DNA of 64,000 nt from Chionis minor (Eukaryota; Chordata; Aves; Charadriiformes; Chionididae), in assembly GCA_013398295.1 (NCBI GenBank), contig VZSF01001071.1, positions 485,829 through 549,828 on the forward strand. The letters are read 5' to 3'. The position numbers were made by a program, and so were the translations under genes. The notes under the pieces were generated by a model that was given only the letters and a program-made list of their open reading frames with translations, was not told the DNA's origin and did no database searches. Numbering within the stretch: position 1 is the first letter of the stretch; each line of letters opens with the position of its first letter. Shown here in pieces: positions 48,784-64,000 of this stretch.

Positions 48784-49240
48784 GTGAGAGATCGTTCTTG
48801 GCTTTTCGGTAACCGTACACATATTCGGTTCTCGGGACCTTCCATCCTATCTTCTTCCTGACATCCTAACTTCTGCTAATTTGTCAACTTCAGTAAATAT
48901 ATTGAATGAGAACCATAAATACCATAGTACTTCTCTGCTAGACGCTTTGCTGTCAAAAGCAAAGGTTTATCCAGTGCTTACGCATCCAGCATCCCAGTGT
49001 TACTGCTGAGCCCTAAACCATGCTGCTGTTTAGTCAGGCTTTTAAAAAACAAACCCCAAATCTTTTAGACATACGAGAAATCAAGCAACTCTTGAGTTTA
49101 GTGTGGATGAAAAAAGTGTGCTGCTTTGTTAGAGAAGGCGATAGCAGTGAAATGAACTACCCTGGATTTAAAATTAGGTTATGAGGATGGAAAGGGTGTG
49201 GTTTTTCACTTCCTCTTAAACCGATGCTTTCTCTCTGCAG
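48784..49240 (+). other. RB1: RB1 intron 25
   Basis: A 457-base intron from gtgaga to tctctgcag. No other content recognised. Confidence 0.9.
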
Positions 49241-49290
49241 CAAACACCTACCCCAGGAGTCCAAGTTCCAACAAAAGCTTGCAGAAATGA
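49241..49290 (+). CDS. RB1: RB1 exon 26
   Basis: 50 bases, the same as human. It encodes KHLPQESKFQQKLAEM after completing the Ser codon, and ends with one base of a split Thr codon before gtgagt. Confidence 0.96.
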
Positions 49291-51003
49291 GTGAGTATTA
49301 CTGGTTTGGTTTTTTTCATTAACTGCACAGCAGTGAGTGCATTGGATAAAACAGTTTGTGCCCACTCAGTTAAAAACATTGCTCAACGCTGATGTCATTT
49401 TGGTAACTTAGTTTATTGTCCTTGCTCCGTTTAATCTTGAAAATGCAGATTATAAAATGGAAATCCTCAGAAGCCTTTTTGAGAATGTTATAAATGGCAC
49501 AGCAGCATAGAAGATGCTGTATTGCATGTGAACAAGAAAACGAGCGTGAAATGTTCTTCCTAAACACTAGAATTCTTGAAATGGAATCAAATGCTTGCCA
49601 AGGCTTCCCTGTTTATTGTAATGACAGATCCTCAGCTGAGAGCTTGCAGGTAGAAATCAGTAGTAATTGGCAGCAGTGTTTCGTTGACCAAAACACCTTT
49701 TTAGGCGATTACGGTATAGTAAAGGAAAATTATATACACAGGAAAATTGTATGTTATTTTGTATGTTGCTTTGCTGTCTTTTATACTGAAATGCCCGACA
49801 CTGCTCTTTCTTCTACTGTGTATCAGCATTTCTTTCAAATTTCATGGGGATCTCAGAATCACAGAACGTTGGGGGTTGGAAGGGACATCTAGAGATCATC
49901 TGGTCCAACCCCCCTGCCAGAGCAGGTCCACCTACAGCAGGTTGCACAGGGTGGCGACCAGGTGGGTTTGGAATGTCTCCAGAGTCGGAGACTCCACCAC
50001 CTCTCTGGGCAGCCTCTTCCAGTGCTCTGCCACCCTCAAAGGAAAGAAGTTCCTCCTCATGTTCAGATGGAACTTTCTATATTAGAGTTTGTACCCATTG
50101 CCCCTTGTCCTGTCACTGGGCACCACTGAAAAAAGACTGTCCCCCTCCTCCTGGCACCCTCCCTTTAGGTATTTATAAGCGTTGATGAGATCCCCCCTCA
50201 GTCTTCTCTTCTCCAGACTAAAGAGACCCAACCCCCTCAGCCTTTCCTCATCAGAAAGATGCTCCAGCCCCCTAATCATCTTTGTGGCCCGAAGCACATC
50301 ACTTTTCTGTTTTTCAAACAAATCTAGCTAATGAAAGGCAAAGGGGCCCCATCCCCACATGCGAGTTGTATTTTCCACTCCCGAGAAGGAACGCGCTGTG
50401 TCAGACCAGGCTGTTCTCACACTCCGGTGGAATCTCAGCTCTGTGGCCGAGCGGATTTGTCCATTAAAAATTCTTGCCTAGCAAGCGTTTGCTCATCAAG
50501 ATGGGTAGGAGTATGGATCCAGGCACCTCATTTGCTTTAGAGTAGGGAAAATGTCTCAGTGTTTACTGGTGGCAGAGGTTAAGAAGGGATGTGCTATCTC
50601 ATGTCCAGTTGTGTTAGTGTGTCCCTGGGGGAAAAAGGCATTTCCTGGGCAAGCTGGCTCCGGGATGCGGAGCCGTAGCATCCGCCTGGCGAGGAGATGA
50701 GATCCCGAGGTGATGCAGCCCACCTGCCTGCCTCGAGGATGCAAAGGGACAAAGTGAGGGTGCAGAAGCAATGAGAGCTCGAGTCAACAGGCAGAATGAA
50801 TTTCTTAAGATGGATGAGATTGAGCAAGAGTTGCTGAGGCAACTCAGAACGTGTTTATTTTAAAATGAGGGATTTGTTTCATTTAGAATAGTGTACTTCT
50901 GTTCCTTGTGTCGTTACCGATTTTTACAATAAATAATTGCACCCAAAGTAATTCTGAAGAAAGTATTTAATTTCCTTCATGTCTTGGGATTTTTTTTTTT
51001 TAG
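49291..51003 (+). other. RB1: RB1 intron 26, with a minus-strand CR1 insertion
   Basis: A 1713-base intron with acceptor tttttttttttag just before exon 27. It contains a minus-strand CR1 fragment (about 49852-50300). The stretch 50300-50830 is somewhat GC-richer but has no recognised content. Confidence 0.9.
49852..50300 (-). mobile_element. CR1 LINE 3' fragment (minus orientation)
   Basis: It begins with the reversed CR1 tail (tcagaatcacagaacgttgg) and continues through gttggaagggacatctagag and gatctcatc-type text. On the minus strand it encodes CR1 ORF2 tail peptide such as [20 protein letters not shown]. The left end is well defined; the right end (5' truncation) is approximate. Confidence 0.93.
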
Positions 51004-51077
51004 CATCTACTCGAACAAGAATGCAAAAGCAGAAACTGAACGATGGAAACGATACCTCAGCCAGTGAAGAAAAGTGA
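51004..51077 (+). CDS. RB1: RB1 exon 27, C-terminus and stop
   Basis: It completes the Thr codon and encodes STRTRMQKQKLNDGNDTSAS, then EEK and TGA at 51075-51077. The human end is very similar (...RMQKQKMNDS...). The acceptor is preceded by a long T run. Confidence 0.97.
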
Positions 51078-52476
51078 GATTCTCCTCAGGACCAGGGGCT
51101 GCACTGCAGGCCCTCTTAGATTGTTTTTATTTTACAGCCTTCATTAATTGAGTTGCTTTTTTAGTTGCTTTTTATTCCGAACTGCTAGTTGAAAGCATTT
51201 GGACTTTTAAAATTTTTAAGTGTTTTTCGTGATACTTTGCCTTATGATGTAGCATATATACAATGTAAGCCACTGAATTTAATTTATATATTTTTTTGAG
51301 GATTTTAAAAACAGACTTGGAAGGTCTCTTAGTTTCCTATTGCAACATTACTGATTTAAGCCAATTCAGTCTATTTGGACTGAATTTTTGTGTCTAAAGA
51401 CAAAAGGTTAGCTAGAATGATTTGAAATGCACTAATTTTGTTTCTTAGATCTGAGTTTTAGATTTTTCTTACTTGCAAATTTTGAAAACGAGGGGCCAGA
51501 TACTGCAAAGATTTCTGTCTCTGTATATAATTAGCGCATCAAACTCCCGTTAATTAAACTGCACAGCAGTCATCACCCTTGCAGAGTCAGGGCCCCACCT
51601 TAGAAGTACAACCTGAATTCAAAGCGAACTCATTCCGCAGCCGTACTACTGACACCGATAGTTAGCGTTTTGTAGTTTTCCTACCCCGGTGTAATTTCAG
51701 AGGGCAGTTACACTGTCCTCCATCAGTTTGAATTTCGTGGAAGAGGAATCCCACAGGGAATCCGCCCAGAAGCTCAAGCATTTGCTCATGAGCAGAGTAC
51801 TTGATGTGCACTTTCTTGTCTTGGAAAATCTCAGTTATTAAATAGAAAAAAGAACCCCAAATGCACATCCCACCTGGAACACAGAAGACTTCAAAATTCT
51901 AAAGATGTAGAATTTTCTTGATTTCTTCCAGTTTTTGCCTAGCTGTAGCCAAGCCAAAAATAGCTTGAGAAACAGGCACCAAACCTGTCTGCTGTAGCTG
52001 AAAGTCTCCAGGCGGGTTCCAGGTGAGAGTAGCCTGGTCTCTAAAAGCACAGGGGCGTCTCCCATCGCCCTTCCTGCAGCGTCTGCACAAAAACTGAATG
52101 TGATGAGCCCACGGTGGGAAAATCAGCCTGCCTTATTTTACGGAAAAGGCAGAATTTAACAGGTGACTTGTGAACTGTTACAACTAGCAAAAAACCCCAC
52201 CCCAACCTGAAACACCTAACCCCCAAAACTTTTTTCAGCTTACGTGTTTCTAAGTTACTCATTCAGATACTGGAATTTTTCTTGCAATGCTAAAGGGTTT
52301 GCAAAATAGCCAGTTAAAAGGAAAGCACATGTTTTACTTCCAGTGGATTAAGATATAAGTAAATAAATTAAGTCCTACTTTAACATTACCCATTTTTATG
52401 AAATCTAGCTTTCACACCTACTTAAATTAAAACAGTTCTAGTAGAAAAGCATGCTCTTCATTACACAAACATTTTT

Positions 52477-52514
52477 AAAACCACATCTTCTCCGGAAAAC
52501 CACATCTTCTCCGG
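52477..52514. repeat. RB1: Perfect tandem duplication, 2 x 19 bp
   Basis: aaaaccacatcttctccgg occurs at 52477-52495 and again, with no mismatch, at 52496-52514. It lies in the RB1 3' UTR. Confidence 0.95.
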
Positions 52515-53007
52515 CTAGCTTATTTAGAAATTGTTTAGCTGAACCTGGAATACTTACAGTAGTACATTCTAACGCTCAGTCCTTGTGTTGAACGGAAGCT
52601 AATCCTAGAGCTACTAAAAATTCTATGAACGGCACACTGATTTGTCAATGAATTTTGAAATAAAATGGAGTTATTTTTTTAGTCTCAATACAGCTTCAAC
52701 TTTCTCAAAAATGTACAGAAATGTTAGAGTACCTTATGTTTATTTTCTCACTTTTTGCAGTTTTACAGATAGAATATATGTTAACCCTTTGGGGTATGCT
52801 GACTGTAAGCTCCGTTACAGCCATTGAGGTTCTTCCATGATCCTTTGGCTGGAGGGGTGCCACTGCAGAGTCCAATACCTGAGCAGATTCATTATTTCTT
52901 TACTGAAACAATGTATTTTTTTTGTTTTGTTTGAAGAGACTGAAGGCTTTACATCAAATGTATGATAATATTTTATACAACTAATCAGTTTCTCTCCTTT
53001 CAAGATA

Positions 53008-53013
53008 AATAAA
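53008..53013 (+). terminator. RB1: RB1 poly(A) signal
   Basis: AATAAA inside aagataaataaaatagc, followed about 20-40 bases later by a G/T-rich stretch (gttggtgattttctttt) that fits a cleavage-downstream element. The distance from the stop agrees with the expected 3' UTR length. Confidence 0.75.
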
Positions 53014-53030
53014 ATAGCTTTTAGAAGATT

Positions 53031-54416
53031 GATAGTTGGTGATTTTCTTTTATTAGATGGGAAGGCAACTCCATAGGATAATGATGTCCTGCTGTCTCAT
53101 GCTTTCACCATGATTCTGCAGCTGGTACAAGCAGAGGTCACTCCGTCTCCAGTGACTCCCTGCTGGTGCAGAGGTCCAAAGAGTTGCACTGTTGGGCTTG
53201 GAGTTGCCTCCGGAAGTTTCCATAGGGAATGTTCTCACCAGACCTCGTGTTCCAGGGTCACCCCTGGAAACGCTTCTGGCAGATGCAGGTCCGTACGGTG
53301 GTCCTTGCAGAAGTGCTTGAGGCAGTCCTTCCGAGAAGCTCTGGACTTGGTGTTGAGAAGCGTTCCTGTCATTCCACCACTCTGCTTTTTCAACATCGAG
53401 TCTTTGCTTTCGGAGCTGTTGGGAACAGCCCAGGATTATCATAACTCCTGTGTAAGCTGCTGTGGGCAGGCCCGCCTCGCTGGCGCCCTGTCCGTGCGTT
53501 TTTAGAGTCCATAGGTGCCCGTGACTCACGGCTCCACTGAACTTGCAGGGCTATTTGTAGCTTTGGCGTTCATGACCATGATGAGAGCACAAAGTGCACT
53601 GCCTGACCTGCCGGTCCCCGCCCCAGCTGAAAACACATTGGCAAGAGCTGCTATTTTTAAGCAGATACACGCGCGTGTAAATGTGTACCGAGATTAAAGG
53701 CTTTTTATCAGATTTGGAAATCGTGACTGAGAGAGCACCTTTTGTACAGTGAGACCTTGCTGTATTTGGAATGGGCTGGAATATCTACTCTTCAGGAAAA
53801 AAGATTAGAATTCAAAGTAAAAGAGTTGGATGTGAAACAGGACGGGCCCTTCAGGTGCCTTAATGGGTAAGGGTCGCACCACTGATGAAACTCTCCGATC
53901 GCAGTGGAGAAAGGTGCATTTGGGGAGAAAACTTGTCTCTGCCGAAGTCGTTTGGTGTGAAATGAGGTCATGGGAGACCTGTCTCGGAGGGGCCTGTTTC
54001 TCTCTGGTGGCGCTATGGGGGGTTTAACCTATTGGCTTGGCTGTGTGGCCGCCTGGAGATGGGTGAGCTGACTCCCAGCCTCTCTTCCCCACATGCTGTT
54101 TGTTCCTACAAACAAATCCATGTTTGTTCCTGCACGTCACGAAAGGCGTAAACCGCCCTGTCCTCGGGTCCAGGAGTGGCTGCAGGAAGATAACCTGTGT
54201 CAAAGGCCGGGCAGCTGGAGAAGATTATGGCTGCGGGAAACTGCTGCGAAGTACAAGCTGAAATATTTTTAAAATGTACCAAATACTCTGGTTGTAATGT
54301 ACATGTGCTTCATGAACAGTTATTGGTGTTTTGAGGACAATTTTATTAATCAATAAGTCATGAGGGCATTAATTTCTTTGAAAGGTGGAAATACACTTAA
54401 GCAAATTCTCCAGCTC
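53031..54416. other. RB1-RCBTB2 intergenic region, GC-richer part
   Basis: This lies between the convergent gene ends. The part at 53100-54250 is clearly GC-richer than the flanks. It carries overlapping unassigned ORFs on both strands (158 codons minus at 53053-53529; 131 codons plus at 53110-53505). No repeat family or gene was recognised. Confidence 0.6.
53053..53529 (-). CDS. Unassigned 158-codon ORF between RB1 and RCBTB2, doubtful
   Basis: It starts at an ATG and ends TAATAAAAG. The product is rich in Gln, Ser, Gly and Pro, without membrane segments or a domain I know. The opposite strand is also open over nearly the same interval, as often happens by chance in GC-richer DNA. It could be a decayed exon, a lineage-specific gene or noise; I favour noise. 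Confidence 0.12.
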   Translation of the reverse strand: MSHGHLWTLKTHGQGASEAGLPTAAYTGVMIILGCSQQLRKQRLDVEKAEWWNDRNASQHQVQSFSEGLPQALLQGPPYGPASARSVSRGDPGTRGLVRTFPMETSGGNSKPNSATLWTSAPAGSHWRRSDLCLYQLQNHGESMRQQDIIILWSCLPI

Positions 54417-54462
54417 TTTTTTTTTTTTTTTTTTTTTTTTTTATCTTTTTTTTTTTTTTTTT
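54417..54462. repeat. Long T tract: T26, ATC, T17
   Basis: Twenty-six T bases (54417-54442), atc, then seventeen more T bases (54446-54462), followed by gcag. It lies between the convergent RB1 and RCBTB2 3' ends. Read on the minus strand it is a poly(A) stretch. It could be a retrocopy tail or a microsatellite; no retrocopy body was identified. Confidence 0.92.
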
Positions 54463-54703
54463 GCAGACTCTGTTTTCATTCTGCTTACAAATACTTTATC
54501 TGGTGGCAGTTATTTCCTGAAGGACAAAAGGACAAAAACAGTCCTGAAAATATCTCTCTGAAATATTATGTGTTTTATCTGTTTTATTTCGTACTCTAAC
54601 TCTACTAACTACGTAGTCAACTCAGTTTACAAGTGTCAGACTTTCTTCACTTTTACTGAAAAGAAAGGAAAAAATCCCACTTGTGCATTTTAAATATGTT
54701 ATT

Positions 54704-54709
54704 TTTATT
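54704..54709 (-). terminator. RCBTB2: Candidate poly(A) signal of RCBTB2
   Basis: TTTATT on the plus strand is AATAAA on the minus strand, about 3.6 kb past the RCBTB2 stop. Other copies at 55195-55200, 54583-54588 and 54342-54347 are equally possible by sequence. Confidence 0.35.
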
Positions 54710-57700
54710 AATCGTCTATTAAAACCAGGCAAGTTTATAAAGAAACAAGAAATCAGAACATAGCTTTATGTTGAGACTGTAAACTTTCTACATCGTTAGA
54801 TGGTAGCCAATGCGTCCTGTCTCTCTGGGGTTAAGTAATGCTTTGTTTTACAAGGAAAGCCCATAGAAATTGTTCAGATCATATAAAAACAGCAATTTAT
54901 ATAGTTATCAGGCATTGTAACAAAACTCTAGAGGTGGGTATTAGATGACAATGCAATGCTGGCTCTTCACTTCAGCAACTTAAACCTTTAAAAGACCCTA
55001 TCCCTGTCATTTTTTTTTCTTTCAAATTCCATTTGATTCACAGTGTTATTTACCTGGTTCCCTTTCTGCAAAGTTGGAACATCTGTCTATTTAAACCCCA
55101 AGTACAGTTTACGCTTGACCTTAGTTTTACTTCTTAACAAATACCTTTTTGGCTGTGGTGTCCTAAAACAGAACACTGTCTACATACTTAAATACTTTAT
55201 TTAAAGTATTTAACATGTGAGATCTACAAGCATAAGCTTGTTGCAGACCATCTCACTACGGCACGTCACATCCCTAATTTCTTCTAAAATGTCCCATGGT
55301 TGTGTTTCAAGCACATACTTATATGCATGCATCCACATTTAACCACCGATGCCAGTACATTTTTTTAAATATGGACCTTGAAGTGCCAAGGAAAGTGCAT
55401 GCAATGAAAGTAAATAAAAAAAAATTAAATAAATAAGTGTCTCTATGAATGTAATACTATCACATCCAGGTCAGATGAGGCATAGTGCATGAAAAAAAGC
55501 CACCACTGACACATTGGAGCTTTAGAATCACCCTCGTTCACTCCAGAGATGCTTTTTCTCAAAATTACAGGTTTTGTCAATTTCTCTGAAATTCCAACTG
55601 GGCATTAATGTGTACAGGAGGTTGGAAATTACAAGCAGGAAAAGAGTGTGCTGCTTTGACTACAGTAGCTGTTGAATTTTACAGCATTAGGAACTTAAGC
55701 CAGCTTAGGAGAGTGGTGTAACTCTCCAGTGCTGTCGCTCCTCAGAGTGGTGTCTCCAGGGAGCCGGGCTCTTCACCGAGCAGAGAATGGTTTTGCTCAC
55801 ACATTGAGTTAAAAAAACCCCAATCATTTCACATTTACAGTTTTGGTTTGGTTCTTTAAGTAAAACAACTGCAACGTTTGGAGAGACATTTTATAGTACA
55901 TTTCTTGGGAATGCCACAGTGACCCAAAGGCCATTCCAAGTTCTGTGGCCTCGTGAGGCCGGCTGCGTGCCAGCGCAGTGCTGGGTATGTGGGGCAGGAT
56001 CCCGTCCAAGCCGCTGCCCAAAGGTTGTGGAGGGACAGCTTTTTTCTGGGTGCTGTTCCGGCTATGAAAATGCCGCCAGGTGATTCTGGCAGTTCTTCAG
56101 CCCAGAACTAAAAGGGGGCAGAGACTTCAGCCATCCCTGGCTTAACCAAAACATCTGGAATTCCCCAGATGCTGAATTGCCTTGTGTATATGCTTTGGTA
56201 TGATCCGTGCTGGGCTGCATCATAGAAGGTTTGCAGAAAAGTAGTGCCTGACCATGATGTGTTTTACTGTCTGCGTTACCCTCTAGCTGTGGGCCTGAGT
56301 CAAGGGCTGTTCAACACAAACGTATCAAACCTGCTCCTTCCCAGGGAAGCTGTGGCTTTGATGAAACTGCACTATGTACTGGAAAGTTTTTGATCAGTTC
56401 TGTTTGGATACAAAATACTGTCACAGCTGCTGAAGCAGGGAATTGGGCTGCTGGAGGAAGTTGTGCTAATCACTGAGGGGGTGGCAGAACACGCTTGTTA
56501 GCGGTAGATGATCCAGTATATTTCTAGTGAGTGTCTGAGGTAAATGCCTCAAACCCATATAATTTTTTACTGCAACATTTTCCAAAATAATTCGCTTACT
56601 GCCCTCTTCCGAAGTCAATTCTGCTGTCTGCATGGCTCACACTTCCACTCACACCTTCAGGGACTGATGTGAACAGAAGCACTACTCACTACTTCTCTTC
56701 TTCTCTAAGGATGTGCTTCTCCTTTTCCTCCTCAAGGAACAGGATTGTTTGAGAAATGATCCTCCGATGTAACAAAGAAGAGTTATTTCTACTTTCAAAA
56801 TGAGGAAATGAGGCTGTGATCATTTATGGGAATTAGGTTCTTAGAAACCACATCTGAGGATTAGAAAAAGTCATTGAAGGATTCTGTGGCACAGCAACGA
56901 TCTGAAGGAAGGTCGTGGGTCTAATTAGATTAGTGTACTGAGCCTGGTCACCCAGCTTCTTGCCTTCTCCATTTGTAAAATACTCTTAACAGGCACCTAA
57001 AGCCACTTCACCCAGTCAAAATGTTAAGAGAACTAATTTCTCAGGGTTAATTCATAGTTGCCTATTAGAAAATTCAAGTAAATGCTTCATGGGCTCAGCA
57101 TCTTCTGTAACAGGGCAAACCTCCCTCTGTGTGACACCGGGTGGGGTTTCATCTTAACTCACTTTAGTCAGTTAGAAATTAAGCATCTATTCTACCTGAA
57201 GCCACCCGGTGCCCTCCGTGGTTGGGGATGAGAGAGAGGCACGTCCAGAGGGCAACTCCTCTCGCCTAAACCAGGCGTGTGAGGTCAGTGGTATGGTCAC
57301 CTCACAGCACTGACCAAAGGAGAACCTGAAACAACATGTTTAGAGAAGGTGTCCTTATCATAAGCCATATGGAAAATAATATGAGTTTCACTCTTATGAA
57401 TAATTTAATGGTAAGACCCCTTTTTGTCACTTCAAAACTATCTTTTTCTCCCTTTTTCTTAAGATGATCTATCTGGCAACAGTGAGACAGGAACAAAGCT
57501 CAAGTGGCACTTCCCTTTCCTTTAGATTTTGTTTGGATGTCTTTTTGTTGGTAACAAGCAACCAGATGGATTTCTGAGTGCCAAAACACACAGTACAATA
57601 ATCCACATCCAGACAAATATTGTGAATGTTTCCTGGCCCATTGGAGTGACAGGGAATGTGGCTGGTGTAGCGGAAAGGAAGATTTCCTTCTGTCTAGAAA

Positions 57701-58328
57701 AATGGACGTAAGTGCCAGGAACTCAAAACTATAATACCCCACTGAAGCTCTTCAGGTTTTACGTATTTACACTCCAAATAAACACCAAGTGAGACACAGC
57801 CTCCTGCCAATCAGAAACCCTCTCATCCTAGAGAATTTGTTATTTTATCATGCGTTCAGAAAAACAGGTTTCTGTCTTCACCGCATGATTAACTAGGCAC
57901 TAAGAAGCCCACTGCGGCATATTAACTTAGTTTGCTGATAACAATATACTATGAACATTTTAGCAGCAAACAGGTCACTGTCCCGTAAAATCCAAATACA
58001 GGTTGTTTAAAAAAAAACAAACAAAACCAACTTAAACAGATAAGACGACAGCTTAGTTTGCTTACTTTGAGTGAGAAAGGGTAGTTACTGCATTAGATTT
58101 TTGTTGTTAAATTCTGAGTGTTGGCAATGAACTCTCACCATAAATCTATGCTGTAGCCAACTTTACAAAACCCGTATGTTAGCAGACTTTCACACATTTC
58201 CTAAGCCGATAGACACCAAGTCTTTCTTTCCAAACCTTTGCACGTTCTGACCATGGGTATGTTCTCCAAAGCAGAAGCATTTTCAGGAGGGAAGAGCACG
58301 CGCTCTTCAGCTCGGTGGCAGACTGACC
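54704..58328 (-). other. RCBTB2: Probable RCBTB2 3' UTR
   Basis: Sequence after the RCBTB2 stop with no further coding exon recognised. It is mostly AT-rich and free of CR1. The far end is a guess based on AATAAA candidates, so the UTR may be shorter. Confidence 0.5.

Positions 58329-64000
<5,672 letters not shown>

Larger units (their letters stand above)
279..53030 (+). other. RB1: RB1 gene (retinoblastoma protein), exons 14-27 and 3' UTR; 5' half outside window
   Basis: RB1 encodes the nuclear pocket protein that binds E2F/DP factors and chromatin modifiers and blocks entry into S phase until cyclin/CDK phosphorylation releases them. Fourteen exons with consensus splice sites join into one open frame of 1467 bases (488 codons plus stop). 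Exon lengths match my memory of human RB1 exons 14-27 (57, 32, 77, 197, 119, 146, 146, 105, 114, 164, 31, 143 and 50 bases, then the last exon). Only exons 17 (+6), 19 (+3) and 23 (+3) differ, all by whole codons. The product covers the rest of pocket A, the spacer, pocket B and the C-terminal regulatory domain. The right edge of this span is inferred from the poly(A) signal at 53008. The promoter and exons 1-13 are not in the window. LPAR6 is nested antisense in intron 17. Confidence 0.97.
51078..53030 (+). other. RB1: RB1 3' UTR
   Basis: About 1.95 kb from the stop to just beyond the AATAAA at 53008. This is close to the length I recall for human RB1. It holds a segment resembling the human 3' UTR (51232-51299), adjacent miR-26 and miR-17-family seed matches (51798-51814), and a perfect 2 x 19 bp tandem duplication (52477-52514). 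Earlier AATAAA copies at 52362-52367 and 52659-52664 could give shorter mRNAs. The end is inferred, not observed. Confidence 0.8.

Noticed and set aside
49494..50185. Overlapping plus-strand ORFs of 112-132 codons in RB1 intron 26
   Set aside because: They run through the antisense strand of a CR1 fragment and into intronic sequence, so they are not genes.

Overview
This is vertebrate nuclear DNA, almost certainly from a bird. It has long introns, consensus GT/AG splice sites, four CR1 LINE fragments with the avian CR1 3' end, and three protein-coding genes in an order known from amniotes: RB1 (+), LPAR6 (-, nested inside an RB1 intron) and RCBTB2 (-, converging on RB1). From memory the LPAR6 protein is very close to the chicken 6H1/P2Y5 receptor but not identical, which suggests a bird other than chicken. 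No database search was possible.

Layout. 1-278 is the end of RB1 intron 13. Exons 14-17 (human numbering) lie at 279-1021. Intron 17 fills 1022-43113, about 42 kb. It contains the single-exon receptor gene LPAR6 on the opposite strand (17276-18298), with a CpG-richer probable promoter/5' exon region at about 18.6-19.2 kb. The rest of the intron is AT-rich sequence with one old CR1 fragment, simple repeats and a striking palindrome near 41.9 kb. Exons 18-27 lie at 43114-51077, with three more CR1 copies in introns 19, 23 and 26. The RB1 3' UTR runs from 51078 to about 53030, where there is an AATAAA signal. About 1.7 kb of intergenic sequence follows (a GC-richer patch with unassigned ORFs, then a long T tract). 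The last three coding exons of RCBTB2 are on the minus strand at 58329-58469, 61979-62109 and 62700-62836; its probable 3' UTR reaches down to about 54.7 kb. The RCBTB2 gene continues beyond the right edge.

The 14 RB1 exons sum to 1467 coding bases in one unbroken frame (488 codons plus stop). They encode the second half of pocket A, the spacer, pocket B and the C-terminal domain. The LXCXE-cleft residues, CDK sites, nuclear localisation signal and caspase site that I could check are kept. The three genes have separate jobs: cell-cycle control, a lysophosphatidic acid receptor, and an RCC1/BTB protein. Their arrangement (nested antisense, convergent ends) is the main structural feature.

I found no convincing novel system. 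The most worthwhile leads are an inverted CR1 pair flanking RB1 exons 24-26, a near-perfect 26-bp-arm palindrome within a duplicated segment, two minus-strand ORFs in intron 17, and adjacent miR-26 and miR-17-family seed matches in the RB1 3' UTR.
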